DNA of 39,675 nt from a virus. The DNA is taken from IMG/VR virus record IMGVR_UViG_3300037200_000151, positions 1 through 39,675 of that record, one strand, 5' to 3'. The first letter of the stretch is position 1. Every line of letters starts with the position of its first letter. Below the pieces are notes generated by a model. It was not told the DNA's origin. It made no database searches and saw only the letters and a list, made by a program, of their open reading frames with translations. Of this stretch, positions 8,188-16,437 are shown piece after piece. The position numbers and the translations under genes were made by a program.

Positions 8188-10161
8188 TTAAGTTCCCGGT
8201 CCATGCACATTTTGCTGAAGAAGTGCGTGTGGCATTGAGCTATTTGCCGCCATGTTTGCGACTTGAGGAATCTGAGACTGGGCATTCGGTCCAGTTCCAG
8301 GTTGTTGTCCGGGAGTCATTCCACTCGGAGGGCCTCCTGGCGCGCCCTGTCCACCACCTTGTTGAGCTTGTGCAGCTCCAGCGGCGGCCGCAGCGGCTTG
8401 CTGCTGCTGTTGCATTTGCTGCTTCTCTTGGTCAGTGAGTTCAAGCTTCTCGGTATCGATATCAAGTGCTTTCATGATTTCGCCCAAGAGAGAAGTGAAG
8501 GAATATTTTGCCTGGAACTGAGACATGAGAAGCGGAGATCCCGAGATCGTCTGAAGAAGTGAGGTTATTTTCCTGAAATCGTTCATGCGGCTCAAGAGCG
8601 TTGAAAGGCCGAAAACCTTGAACCTCACTCCATTTGCGATTTGCTGGAATCTCTTTTCCGGCTGAAGTGCCTTCGCAAGAGGAGCTTTGGCTCCCAAAAT
8701 ATTCGAGACGTCCGCTTCATCGAGGTCATCCATGAACTGAGCCATGGTGAGAAGTGCCTTCGTTAAAACACGTTCAAGGAAAGTTGTTTCGATGATTTTG
8801 ACTATGCCATTGAAAATCCCCGTTATTGATTGGTTGGCCGCGACGATCTCGGTCGCCTTTACCGCTCGTTGCGGAAGGTTTCCTTGAGTCGTTGAGTTTG
8901 AAAGCGAAGCCGACTGGAATTCCCTGTCGACGAGGTTGTACATATTCATGGTCTCGGGAGCTACGGCACCCGTGTCGACACGCTCAAGAACCTTGCCCAT
9001 CGGAGGAGCTGAGGCATTCAACAGAAGCGTCTCGCCGGCCATGATGCCATCTGAAACTTGGTTTGGATCCGATAGCCAGTTTTCGCGAAGCTGCTTGATT
9101 CCAAAAACGCTCATCATGCCGCCGTCGACCATAAGATTGTAAAGTTCGTTCAATGCCCGGTTGTGCATTGTCGGTGCATCCATGAGGGCTCGATGCCACA
9201 CGGAATGAGGCACGCGAATGATTGGACTCACCACGAACGGCGACTCCCCATGCCAGAAGGGATTGTCCCGAGGAGGACAAATCACCGTTCCGTTATCAGC
9301 GATCGTGCAAGTTCCGTGTTCCATGATCGGAAGGTGAGTGCCTGGATCCAAAATCGTTCCCCAAAGCTCATAGAGCCGCACTCGTTTCCTCGTTGCGTGC
9401 ATCGTGTTCGACTGGTTGGTCTCGCGCGCCTTGCGGCCCTCTTGCTCCATATCCATGTGGCCCTGGAGCTGCTCAATGGCCTGAATGTCATAAGTTCCAG
9501 GCTCTTTTTCGTTTACGCTTTTGGCGACCTCAAGAAGCCGATGATAGTCGATGTCGATGGCCTGGATCTCGTAAAGCCCATCCCCAGTGTCGTCCGGATA
9601 CCAATCTTCTTGGCGAACGAGATCGAGAACGAGTTCCCATGCATATTTATCATTGCGGAAAAGCTTCACTCGGCCCACGTTGTCACCCTGAAGAGCTTCG
9701 ATCTCAAACTTCGACTTCTTGCTCATTTGCCCATGGACCTTGCAGATCATGAGCGAGCCGAGCAGACCAAGCTTTAGGGCGTCGGCAATGAAGACCGAGG
9801 GGTCAATGCGATCGAGCTGGCGGTTTAAGAGTGATTTCCAGTCGCCGGCTTTTAAAACGACTGGATCGGCCTGTGTATCGACGCCGGGATTGTACTCAAT
9901 GTCGAACCATTCCTCGGTATCAACCAAGCCCTGTTGAAGAAATGAAACGATTTGCTCGACCGCCATTTGCTGCTTTCCGAGGAACTCGGTCGATTGCCCC
10001 TTTCTTTTGTGGGTCCAATCCGTGTTGAGGTGATAGCAATCAAAGTTCTGGCGATTCAGATCGATTCGACGGATCCGCGCTAGCTTGGCTTCGTTGACGT
10101 ATGAGAGAATCGCCTTTGCGGCTGGATCCATGTTCGGGCTTGAAGGGGCCGGGTTATCCAT
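8188..10161 (-). CDS. portal protein
   Basis: The protein has 657 residues, a usual size for podovirus portals. The N-terminus after about residue 20 is a helical DNA-packaging-type region (LARIRRIDLNRQNFDCYH, then KGQSTEFLGKQQMAVEQIVSFLQQGL). A wing/stem region with acidic patches follows. The C-terminus contains a Gln/Ala-rich low-complexity tract (QQQQQAAAAAAGAAQAQQ) and a Gly/Pro-rich tail. It lies between terminase and scaffold genes, the canonical position. The portal is the dodecameric channel through which TerL drives DNA. No clear Shine-Dalgarno precedes ATG 10161. Confidence 0.85.
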   Translation of the reverse strand: MDNPAPSSPNMDPAAKAILSYVNEAKLARIRRIDLNRQNFDCYHLNTDWTHKRKGQSTEFLGKQQMAVEQIVSFLQQGLVDTEEWFDIEYNPGVDTQADPVVLKAGDWKSLLNRQLDRIDPSVFIADALKLGLLGSLMICKVHGQMSKKSKFEIEALQGDNVGRVKLFRNDKYAWELVLDLVRQEDWYPDDTGDGLYEIQAIDIDYHRLLEVAKSVNEKEPGTYDIQAIEQLQGHMDMEQEGRKARETNQSNTMHATRKRVRLYELWGTILDPGTHLPIMEHGTCTIADNGTVICPPRDNPFWHGESPFVVSPIIRVPHSVWHRALMDAPTMHNRALNELYNLMVDGGMMSVFGIKQLRENWLSDPNQVSDGIMAGETLLLNASAPPMGKVLERVDTGAVAPETMNMYNLVDREFQSASLSNSTTQGNLPQRAVKATEIVAANQSITGIFNGIVKIIETTFLERVLTKALLTMAQFMDDLDEADVSNILGAKAPLAKALQPEKRFQQIANGVRFKVFGLSTLLSRMNDFRKITSLLQTISGSPLLMSQFQAKYSFTSLLGEIMKALDIDTEKLELTDQEKQQMQQQQQAAAAAAGAAQAQQGGGQGAPGGPPSGMTPGQQPGTGPNAQSQIPQVANMAANSSMPHALLQQNVHGPGT

Positions 10162-10173
10162 AATTAAACTGTA

Positions 10174-11028
10174 TCAGGGTTTTATGAAACCAAAAGCCGG
10201 TCTCGGCACCCTGACACTCCTATAGTTTTGACAGTTGGCGTTGACTCCCCACGCAAGATACTGAAGGGCATCATGAATGTGGGAGTAGATGTTTTTTATC
10301 GGGGACTGGCTCGTTTGCTCAATTTCGGCGGCTTTCTCGGGATATCTATAGCCCCCATCGAACCCCTTCGTGAGCACTGGGCATTCATTGATGTTGACCT
10401 GAAAGCCTGGATTTCCCCGGTACATCCTGCAAAGAAAGCTATCGACGGCTCCCCGTCGCGGTTCCCAGTTCACGGGTCCAGGGATCGGAAGAAAGCCCTT
10501 CGAATTCAGAATGCTCGCGCATGAATCCTCGTTCGTGTCTTTTCTGAAGTTCCCCGATGGATCGATAAAACAAAGCCAGTCTCGCCGGCGATCGTTCCAT
10601 TGTGGGAAAATCTGCTTCAGCTCGTGGACAACGTAGGTCGAGAAACGCTCGCACCCCATATTCACCGAGGTGAACTCTTTTAGAATATTGAGAGTACCCT
10701 CAACATACTGTCCAACCAAAGCAGCAGCACACAAACCAAAATCCCACCCAATAAGTAGGGGAAGGCCCAACTGAGGCTCCAGCGTAAAAGCCGACGCATG
10801 AATCTTCTTGTTCCAATCGCCATAAACCGGCATCCCCTGGTAGGTGACCCATTCGAGTTCATATTCCTGTTGAAACTTCCTTCGAGGCATCCCTGATTTT
10901 GCCGCATCCTTCCATTCTACAGATCTTTTCTCTTCATCGGCGGAATAATGAAGTTCAAAAACCGTGAAATGGTTTTTATCGTTCTCCCAGATTCGGACGC
11001 CCTGCATTGGTCTCTTTACTTCAGGCAT
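10174..11028 (-). CDS. terL: terminase large subunit, nuclease domain (separate ORF)
   Basis: This 284-residue ORF carries the RNase H-like nuclease half of TerL. Visible features are the first acidic motif LIGWDFG (Asp about 96), CFIDPSGNFR (Asp about 156), and the C-terminal HIHDALQYLAWG motif (Asp about 253), spaced as in TerL nucleases that cut concatemers at packaging start and end. The ATPase half is in the upstream ORF, which ends in TGA at 11023-11021. The two overlap by 8 bases, and this ORF is in the +1 frame relative to the ATPase ORF. ATG 11028 is the natural start, but the frame is open further upstream to about 11325. It could be expressed by coupled reinitiation or by +1 frameshifting at GCC-TGA. 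A sequencing error is also possible. Confidence 0.8.
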   Translation of the reverse strand: MPEVKRPMQGVRIWENDKNHFTVFELHYSADEEKRSVEWKDAAKSGMPRRKFQQEYELEWVTYQGMPVYGDWNKKIHASAFTLEPQLGLPLLIGWDFGLCAAALVGQYVEGTLNILKEFTSVNMGCERFSTYVVHELKQIFPQWNDRRRDWLCFIDPSGNFRKDTNEDSCASILNSKGFLPIPGPVNWEPRRGAVDSFLCRMYRGNPGFQVNINECPVLTKGFDGGYRYPEKAAEIEQTSQSPIKNIYSHIHDALQYLAWGVNANCQNYRSVRVPRPAFGFIKP

Positions 11029-11692
11029 CGCCGACCTCTTCAAAGGGCTCATCCAGCCTGTCAAAAACAAGGCGCTGAAAGAATCCTGGAGCGGGGCTTG
11101 AGATTCCGATAAACTTTCCCCCTTCGATTCCTTTCTTTCCTTCAATCGTCGGGAACGAAGCGGAGAACATCTGCTCGGCGTCATCCCAGAAGGCCATTTC
11201 ATCGGCGAGAATTCCTGAGAATGTAAATTGCCTGAGCTGATCGGCACCCGATGCAAATCCCGTAATCTGGGATGAGATTTCAGGGAACGTGAGCTTGCCG
11301 AAGATGGGTTCCCAGTTTGGAACAATGTCTTTTGGAATTACATCGTGGTTCATGTTTTCCAAGATGAATATCGCCCTCTTGATAAGCTCGTCTGAGTCGG
11401 TTTCCTTCTTGGAAACAAAGGCCCAGTTTCTCCCAGCGTGGAACATGGAGTCCCAAAGGGATAGCGCAATGCAGGTCCATGACATCGACATCCGTCTGGA
11501 CTTCGGAACAAGAATCAGACGCTTGCGCTGCCAGACGCGAACGAAGAGCTTCAAATATTCTCGATGAGTCGGGAAGTCCTTAATGGGGTTAGACCTATCG
11601 ACCTGATCTAAAGTCCTGCAGCCCTTCAAGAACTCCCATGGGTCATTTCTGATCTGACGGACTCGTTCGAGAGTGTCTCGATCCTGAATCAT
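11021..11692 (-). CDS. terL: terminase large subunit, ATPase domain (separate ORF)
   Basis: This 223-residue ORF carries the packaging ATPase half of TerL. It has a Walker A-like loop VPKSRRMSMSW (about residues 62-72), in the non-classical form common in phage TerL. Walker B is ILADEMAFW (about 161-169), with the catalytic Glu after Asp. A coupling motif GISSP (about 196-200) follows. It terminates at EEVGDA just where the inter-domain linker normally leads into the nuclease domain, which is encoded in the next ORF in a different frame. ATG 11692 overlaps the preceding stop (TGATG). Together the two ORFs make about 507 residues, a normal full TerL length. Confidence 0.85.
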   Translation of the reverse strand: MIQDRDTLERVRQIRNDPWEFLKGCRTLDQVDRSNPIKDFPTHREYLKLFVRVWQRKRLILVPKSRRMSMSWTCIALSLWDSMFHAGRNWAFVSKKETDSDELIKRAIFILENMNHDVIPKDIVPNWEPIFGKLTFPEISSQITGFASGADQLRQFTFSGILADEMAFWDDAEQMFSASFPTIEGKKGIEGGKFIGISSPAPGFFQRLVFDRLDEPFEEVGDA

Positions 11693-12114
11693 CAAATCAT
11701 CGAGGGGGGTTTTTTAAACGGCCTCTTTTTATTCGGCATTGTTCCAGCGGCTCCGATTCCAGAATCAATCTTCATTGCAGGCTTCTCGGGATCGCGAACG
11801 CCGAACTCAGAGAACGGCACCTTGACGCTGCTCGATTCGGAGGGCGAAGCCATGGAGGCAGAATATGAGGTCGGTCCCGGTTCTTCCGAGGGATCAATCT
11901 TCGGATTGCCAGAGCTTCCGGCGCTTGCCATTGGACTCCAGGTTGTTTCTCCGGGTTCGTCTGACATCGGAAGTTTGGGATTGCCGTTCTCCTTCGGCAT
12001 AGCCTCTACTCCCGTCCGGACCACCGGAGACGGTTTCGCGCCCTCGATTTCCCGATTCGTGAAGGCTTCGCTGCCGCCCATTCCGTTCTTGACCTGTTGC
12101 TTTACTGATCTCAT
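11692..12114 (-). CDS. disordered Pro/Ser/Glu-rich protein before terL
   Basis: This is a 140-residue protein of low complexity, rich in Pro, Ser, Gly and Glu, with no predicted folded core. A repeat-like pair appears as GETTWSPMASAGSSGNPKIDPSEEPG and GPTSYSASMASPSESS. The C-terminus is basic (NKKRPFKKPPSM). ATG 12114 follows GGGAGGAT, a good Shine-Dalgarno, and its TGA overlaps the terL ATPase start. It is probably translated as part of the terminase operon. The function is unknown. Disorder suggests a flexible partner-binding protein. Confidence 0.6.
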   Translation of the reverse strand: MRSVKQQVKNGMGGSEAFTNREIEGAKPSPVVRTGVEAMPKENGNPKLPMSDEPGETTWSPMASAGSSGNPKIDPSEEPGPTSYSASMASPSESSSVKVPFSEFGVRDPEKPAMKIDSGIGAAGTMPNKKRPFKKPPSMI

Positions 12115-12140
12115 TTTTCCGATCCTCCCTTTTCATTGAT

Positions 12141-14492
12141 CTATTGTTTCATTTCTTCGATAATGATGACCCCAGAACCAGATGCGCCCCCAGTTGAGAT
12201 TGTTCCGCCCACTCCTGCAACGCTGGCGCCCACTACATATGGATATGAGGCCGCAACGGATGTAATAAAACCTTCAAAATAAGCTCCGCTTCCGCCGCCG
12301 CCCGCTGCACTGTTTGCTGCATTTCCGCTACCGCCTCCGCCGCCTGCACCAGTATTGGCACCCCCAGCGCCACCAGTTCCACCTGAACCATAACCACCAG
12401 CTCCAGCGCCTCCCAAGGGGCCTTCTCCGCCAGCGCCTCCTTCAGCATTAACAACGTTTGGAGACGTGCCGCCCGGATCACCGACTAAATTTTTCAAAAT
12501 TACGACGTTTGCCGGACTGTTGGTTAGCGTGCTACCGCCAGTTCCACCCGATAATCCATTTCCGCCGCCGCCACCGCCGCCTGATCCGATTAGATTGGCT
12601 CCAAAGAACGATGGATTTCCGTTATTGCCAACCCCGGTCGTCGAGCCCCCTCCTGACCCACCACTTCCGACGACGATGACCCTCAAATATAAATTCGTCC
12701 CAGTTGGAGTATAGGTCGCCGTCGCAAGGGTAGCCGAAAAGGTGATTGATGAAGTTCCCGAACCCGAGGAACGCGTCAGGGTTGATCCTGACGTTGCGCC
12801 CGTTCCGCTCATGAAGAGAACCTGACCCGATTGAGCACTCAGCGCTCCTTGCACGGTGTAGGTGTTGCTGTTGTTCGTGTATGTGTCGCCCACTGCGCAG
12901 GTCGTGCTCGTTGAGATCGTGAACAGCCAACCTGTTTGAATGCCGGTTGACGTCAGAAGTTTTCCTGTCGGAACGCTAAGAGAAACGGCTGGCCCAGTCG
13001 GTCCCGTGGCTCCCGTCGGTCCAGTCGCGCCCGTTGCTCCGGCTGCTCCAGCGGCACCTGTTGCACCCGTGGCGCCGACTGCTCCCGTTGCCCCAGTTAA
13101 GCCCGTAGGACCCGTTGCGCCGGTCGCCCCAGTGGGGCCAGTAGCTCCAGTTGCGCCTGTTGCTCCGGAAACCCCCGCTGACCATGTGCCATCTCCTCGC
13201 CAGAAAGTAGAGGAACTGGCCGAAGTCCCGGAATTCAAATTCCCTACTGGAAGATTTCCAGAAACATCCGTCCCCAAAGCAACGGCTCCATAGGTTGGGG
13301 CGCCAGAAGCATTTCCATGAAGAACCGTTGTTGTGGTTCCAAGAGAACCCAATGCGGTTGGAGATGCTCCTGATCCACCTCCCAAAATGATTGCTTGGTT
13401 AGTGAGCAATGCACTTGATGACATTGCGGAGGTGCTTGAGAAATACGGGATGCCTCCTGAGGTTCCGCTAGTGAGGGAGGTCCCACCATGGGACACGGAA
13501 AGAGTTGGCGAGGAAACTAATCCATAGTTAGAAAGAGCAGTTCCGATGTCGCCCGTTTGTTGAGTGACAGGAGTGGCTCCAAACCAGGCTTGCTTATTTC
13601 CAGTTTGAACTTGCCACATGGTATTGTTCGAACCATCTAACGCGCTATATCCCCCTGCATAGTCGGTAACTAAGGCAGCGTTCGTCCCGTTTTGAAAACT
13701 GTAAACACTAGAAATAACTTTTGAGGTTGTGAGAATTCCGCCAGTGTCATTTAAGCCATCTTCCCCATCGAAAACCCATGAGCCAATTTGAGCGCTGTAA
13801 TTACTCACGTCTAAAGCGAGATCACTGCCGTCCCCCACGATTCCAAGACTAGCTGAACCACTATAACCGTGCACCGCGACCTGGTTACTAGCGTTCAAAG
13901 TGTCTGTGTAAATATTTCCACCGGAATCTGATAGAACATCTCCCCCATCGAAAGACCAGCCTCCGAAATAAGCGCTACCATTTCCATTGATTGTCCAGGT
14001 TGCAGAGTTTGGGCTAAGAACAGGATTCGTGGTCCCATCATTTTCCCCTGTGATAGAAAGATTATTTGAGCCAACGCCAAAAATTGCATTCCCGGCTGAA
14101 TCGTCTAGCGTATTATTCAAGGTCTTCACGCTTCCGTTGTAGGATACAGAGAGTGACGGTGTAGATGAGCTGATTCCTTGAGAGAACACATCCAAAGGAT
14201 CGGTCATGTTCGCTAAGCCGTTTATAATCACATTATTGGTAACAGCTAAGGCACCCGGATCAGTGAGCGTTGTGCCGTCCCAGTCTCCGAAGCCAGCGAT
14301 ATTTCCTGAATTATTATAAAGAACGTTTCCGCTGGAACCCAAACTTCCGCTGATGAAACAAGTCGTTCCATCCTGAAGGCAAATGCCTCCCTGTAAAAGA
14401 GTCGCGATGTTGTTTGCGCCCCAAATAAGAGGAGCTGCCGAGTTTGCTATCGTCGAAAAGAAAATTGCGAGAGTGAAGAGAATTTTCTTCAT
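12141..14492 (-). CDS. collagen-like, glycine-rich fibre/adhesin with N-terminal signal peptide
   Basis: The protein has 783 residues. It begins with a canonical Sec signal peptide: MKK, a hydrophobic core [13 protein letters not shown], and a likely cleavage site NSA-A near residue 19. Next come beta-rich Asn/Ser/Gly repeats ([16 protein letters not shown] modules), then a collagen-like GAT/GPT Gly-X-Y tract (about residues 440-505). The C-terminus is a polyglycine domain with long GGG runs, ending in [11 protein letters not shown]. Such Gly-rich C-terminal domains form receptor-binding tips of phage adhesins (T2/S16 gp38-like and related fibre domains). A signal peptide is unexpected for a virion fibre assembled in the cytoplasm. 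The gene could instead be a secreted surface protein, or the peptide could be a relic of a bacterial origin. The start is ATG 14492 behind GGAGGG. Confidence 0.75.
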   Translation of the reverse strand: MKKILFTLAIFFSTIANSAAPLIWGANNIATLLQGGICLQDGTTCFISGSLGSSGNVLYNNSGNIAGFGDWDGTTLTDPGALAVTNNVIINGLANMTDPLDVFSQGISSSTPSLSVSYNGSVKTLNNTLDDSAGNAIFGVGSNNLSITGENDGTTNPVLSPNSATWTINGNGSAYFGGWSFDGGDVLSDSGGNIYTDTLNASNQVAVHGYSGSASLGIVGDGSDLALDVSNYSAQIGSWVFDGEDGLNDTGGILTTSKVISSVYSFQNGTNAALVTDYAGGYSALDGSNNTMWQVQTGNKQAWFGATPVTQQTGDIGTALSNYGLVSSPTLSVSHGGTSLTSGTSGGIPYFSSTSAMSSSALLTNQAIILGGGSGASPTALGSLGTTTTVLHGNASGAPTYGAVALGTDVSGNLPVGNLNSGTSASSSTFWRGDGTWSAGVSGATGATGATGPTGATGATGPTGLTGATGAVGATGATGAAGAAGATGATGPTGATGPTGPAVSLSVPTGKLLTSTGIQTGWLFTISTSTTCAVGDTYTNNSNTYTVQGALSAQSGQVLFMSGTGATSGSTLTRSSGSGTSSITFSATLATATYTPTGTNLYLRVIVVGSGGSGGGSTTGVGNNGNPSFFGANLIGSGGGGGGGNGLSGGTGGSTLTNSPANVVILKNLVGDPGGTSPNVVNAEGGAGGEGPLGGAGAGGYGSGGTGGAGGANTGAGGGGGSGNAANSAAGGGGSGAYFEGFITSVAASYPYVVGASVAGVGGTISTGGASGSGVIIIEEMKQ
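12991..13170 (-). repeat. collagen-like Gly-X-Y coding repeat
   Basis: Within the fibre gene, 9-base-type units encoding Gly-Ala-Thr and Gly-Pro-Thr are repeated about 20 times, with a few Gly-Leu-Thr, Gly-Ala-Val and Gly-Ala-Ala variants. Such tracts form trimeric collagen-like stalks in phage fibres and are prone to length change by recombination. Confidence 0.85.
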
Positions 14493-14494
14493 TA

Positions 14495-14917
14495 CTATCC
14501 CTCCAGGTTAACGGTGAGATATCCGCTGCTAGCGGTTGAGGCATTTAGTGATCTGACGAAAAGATGGGTTCCCGAGGCAAGAGCCACGTCAACAACCTGC
14601 GGTCCTTCACCTTGGTTTGCGACCCAAGCACGCGTCACCGATCCTGAGTTTGGGCCAACGCCGAATTCGATTGGAATACCGATCGTGGAAGACATCTGAA
14701 CCTTTTGGATGAGCTTTGACATCGCAGCTCCGGAACCAACAGCGGCCCATGATCCGCCGGCAGCATTGATTTCAGTTACCGAGCAGTCATGAAACTCGCC
14801 CTTCTGAACCGAGATCCCGCTTGCGATTGAAACTGGAAGCGGATTCGGGCCGACAACTTGAACGTTTACCGAAGCGGCACTCGACGAACCAAGCGATCCA
14901 GTGACTCGTGATCTCAT
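14495..14917 (-). CDS. putative virion structural protein between terS and fibre
   Basis: This is a 140-residue Ser/Gly/Val-rich protein with a beta-type pattern ([42 protein letters not shown]) ending in [11 protein letters not shown]. It resembles small phage decoration or fibre-associated beta-sandwich proteins in composition but has no diagnostic motif. ATG 14917 overlaps the small-terminase stop by four bases (ATGA). No signal peptide is seen, unlike the next gene downstream, so the two are not obviously a secreted pair. Confidence 0.6.
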   Translation of the reverse strand: MRSRVTGSLGSSSAASVNVQVVGPNPLPVSIASGISVQKGEFHDCSVTEINAAGGSWAAVGSGAAMSKLIQKVQMSSTIGIPIEFGVGPNSGSVTRAWVANQGEGPQVVDVALASGTHLFVRSLNASTASSGYLTVNLEG

Positions 14918-15507
14918 TTGATGTTTTCCTCTATCCAGCTATCCACTTTATCTCCCATTGGTTTTTCAAATTCTCCCTCGATCACTCCATTATTGACCGA
15001 TTTTGCGTCTAACTGAATGGCCCGATCGACCCTATTTTGCTCCAACTGGTCAAGTGCCTGGAACAAATCGCGAATCATTGAAGAACCAACGTCGATATTT
15101 TGACTCGGCCGACCCATGGCGCGGTCCATCACCTGCGACGCAGCCGAAAGACGAATCCCTTCTTTTGAGCTGCTCAGCATTAAATCCCGCACGGTTTCGA
15201 CCGCATCGGGCATTAAATCTTTGAAAAGGTTTTGGAAGTCACGGTTTGCATAGCGCTTTTGAATCTCGAAGGCCTGATCTTTGATGCGGCGAAGGCCGAG
15301 GACCTTCTGCACTTCTTCAAAGGAAAGGCCGAGCATCGTGGCAATTTGGGGAGCTTCAGCTCCGCCGGCTCTTAAGTGGGCGATGGCTCGATAATGAAGG
15401 GGATCATTAAAGACTTGGGCTTTGACGGCATCCTGGATCGTCTCCATGGCGTCGCAGGCCGAATCAACGGGACGCTTGATCTCGGAAGCGTCAAAATTAT
15501 CCGACAT
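14914..15507 (-). CDS. terS: terminase small subunit
   Basis: The 197-residue protein contains a helix-turn-helix segment, APQIATMLGLSFEEVQKVLG (about 53-72). A central helical oligomerisation region follows (DLMPDAVETVRDLM). The sequence IRLSAASQVMDRAMGRPSQ (about 118-136) closely follows the 'R..AA..lldr.lGkp.q' signature common in phage packaging small subunits. The acidic C-terminus ([24 protein letters not shown]) may contact the large subunit. It would bind the packaging site and present DNA to TerL. ATG 15507 lies 10 bases after GGGGAGGG. It is separated from terL by three virion-type genes, which is not the textbook adjacency. Confidence 0.75.
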   Translation of the reverse strand: MSDNFDASEIKRPVDSACDAMETIQDAVKAQVFNDPLHYRAIAHLRAGGAEAPQIATMLGLSFEEVQKVLGLRRIKDQAFEIQKRYANRDFQNLFKDLMPDAVETVRDLMLSSSKEGIRLSAASQVMDRAMGRPSQNIDVGSSMIRDLFQALDQLEQNRVDRAIQLDAKSVNNGVIEGEFEKPMGDKVDSWIEENIK

Positions 15508-15535
15508 TTTAAAAGCGCCCTCCCCACGGCCCTTT

Positions 15536-15547
15536 ATTTCATGAAAT
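15536..15547. promoter_or_regulatory. 12-bp perfect palindrome between divergent genes
   Basis: ATTTCATGAAAT is a perfect palindrome. It lies in the 65-bp gap between the leftward terS gene and the rightward gene at 15573. Outside it, two of the next three base pairs also match. It is placed where a dimeric regulator could act on both directions. No convincing -35/-10 pair was found beside it, so operator function is inferred only from symmetry and position. Confidence 0.3.
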
Positions 15548-15572
15548 GAATCTTTAAGCTACACTCTAACTT

Positions 15573-15926
15573 ATGTCAGGTTCAATTCCCACTTGCACCA
15601 TAACCGGGTCACTGCGGTCGCTCACGGGTCTCGCTCCTGGCGATCTTTCCTCACTCAACGCCACGCTCTACATCAAAAACGAGCAATCGTTCATGTACAA
15701 CGATAACCTCATTGCTCCGTTTGAGCTAACAGCAGATTTTGACGGTAGCGGAAACGTCTCCTTGGCCTGCATGGAGACTGAAACGCCGGGTCAGAGACTA
15801 AATATCTTCGTGACGATCAGCGAGGGGCTTTCGACTAGAACAATTCTCTTTGATCCGGCAATAATTCCGAATACTGGGACGATTGATCTGGGATCGCTGA
15901 CTCAGGTTCGATTGCCGGTTTGGTAG
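15573..15926 (+). CDS. small beta-sandwich protein, fibre-domain-like
   Basis: This 117-residue protein is the only plus-strand gene in the left half of the genome. It reads like a single beta-sandwich with an 'ITGSLRSLTG...LNATLYIKNEQS' opening and a TADFDGSGNVSLACMETETPGQ centre. A LGSLTQVRLPVW ending follows, a plan typical of baseplate or tail-fibre accessory domains (t-D-x-x-G-x-a-x-l). Its 3' end overlaps the convergent gene at 15835 by 92 bp, so antisense interference is likely. No strong Shine-Dalgarno is visible. I regard it as real because of protein-like composition, but the function is unknown. Confidence 0.6.
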   Translation: MSGSIPTCTITGSLRSLTGLAPGDLSSLNATLYIKNEQSFMYNDNLIAPFELTADFDGSGNVSLACMETETPGQRLNIFVTISEGLSTRTILFDPAIIPNTGTIDLGSLTQVRLPVW

Positions 15927-16437
15927 AGGCCACCTTCGCAGCCAGATAAGCCACAAGTCGCGCCGGGTCTGATTTGTAGTTCGCGACTAGCGGATGAAGT
16001 TTGTTGTCATACCAAGCTTCGTAAATCGCCCAAAGCTGATCCAAATTGAAGCCCGAGAACTCGATCATGTTTTTCACGTACTCGCGGTCGATCGTGCCGC
16101 GAGAGAAGTGCTCGCAGAGTGCCTCTAGGATTGCAGGCATTCCCGGAACCTTTGTTGAAACCCAAAGCGGGTCTTTCTGGTAAAGGGCGAATTTGTGTTC
16201 GCCTCGTACTTCGCGGATGAGTTCGGCAAGGTCTTTCAGGCTTGGGAATGAGTCAAAGCGCACCGATGAAAGGTCAAGAACCCTTTTCACCACTGACAAG
16301 TCGGAGATCGGGTCGAGAAGGTTCACCACATGTCCCAAGAACTGGGCCGTTGGTTGTGAGCGGAATTTGGTCTTGAGTTCCGCCACCAATAAGTGGATTT
16401 GGTTTCGCCTGGATGTCTGCGTAGATTCTTGACTCAT
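15835..16437 (-). CDS. putative replication-associated protein (helicase-loader-like?)
   Basis: The 200-residue helical protein has an N-terminal part FLGHVVNLLDPISDLSVVKRVLDLSSVRFDSFPSLKDLAELIREV. This resembles the 'W/F..aL....  FPs..el..l' pattern seen near the N-terminus of phage lambda P-type loader proteins. The rest is helical with several Trp/Tyr (FNLDQLWAIYEAWYDNKLHPL), ending in a Ser/Glu/Gln-rich tail. It follows a coiled-coil gene that may be replication-related and overlaps its 3' end by 164 bp in another frame, unusually long. The loader idea is a weak inference from pattern and pairing, with no Walker motif present. Confidence 0.5.
   Translation of the reverse strand: MSQESTQTSRRNQIHLLVAELKTKFRSQPTAQFLGHVVNLLDPISDLSVVKRVLDLSSVRFDSFPSLKDLAELIREVRGEHKFALYQKDPLWVSTKVPGMPAILEALCEHFSRGTIDREYVKNMIEFSGFNLDQLWAIYEAWYDNKLHPLVANYKSDPARLVAYLAAKVASTKPAIEPESAIPDQSSQYSELLPDQRELF

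Noticed and set aside
9163-9777. 204-codon open frame antisense to portal
   Set aside because: It lies wholly within the portal gene on the other strand and has no RBS or recognisable sequence.
11029-11325. Upstream extension of the terL nuclease frame
   Set aside because: The frame is open, but translation gives Ser/Arg-rich sequence with no TerL-like pattern. The same DNA encodes conserved ATPase motifs in the other frame.
12991-13170. Short repeats resembling a CRISPR-like array
   Set aside because: The units encode in-frame Gly-X-Y triplets of a collagen-like stalk, with no spacers or cas genes.
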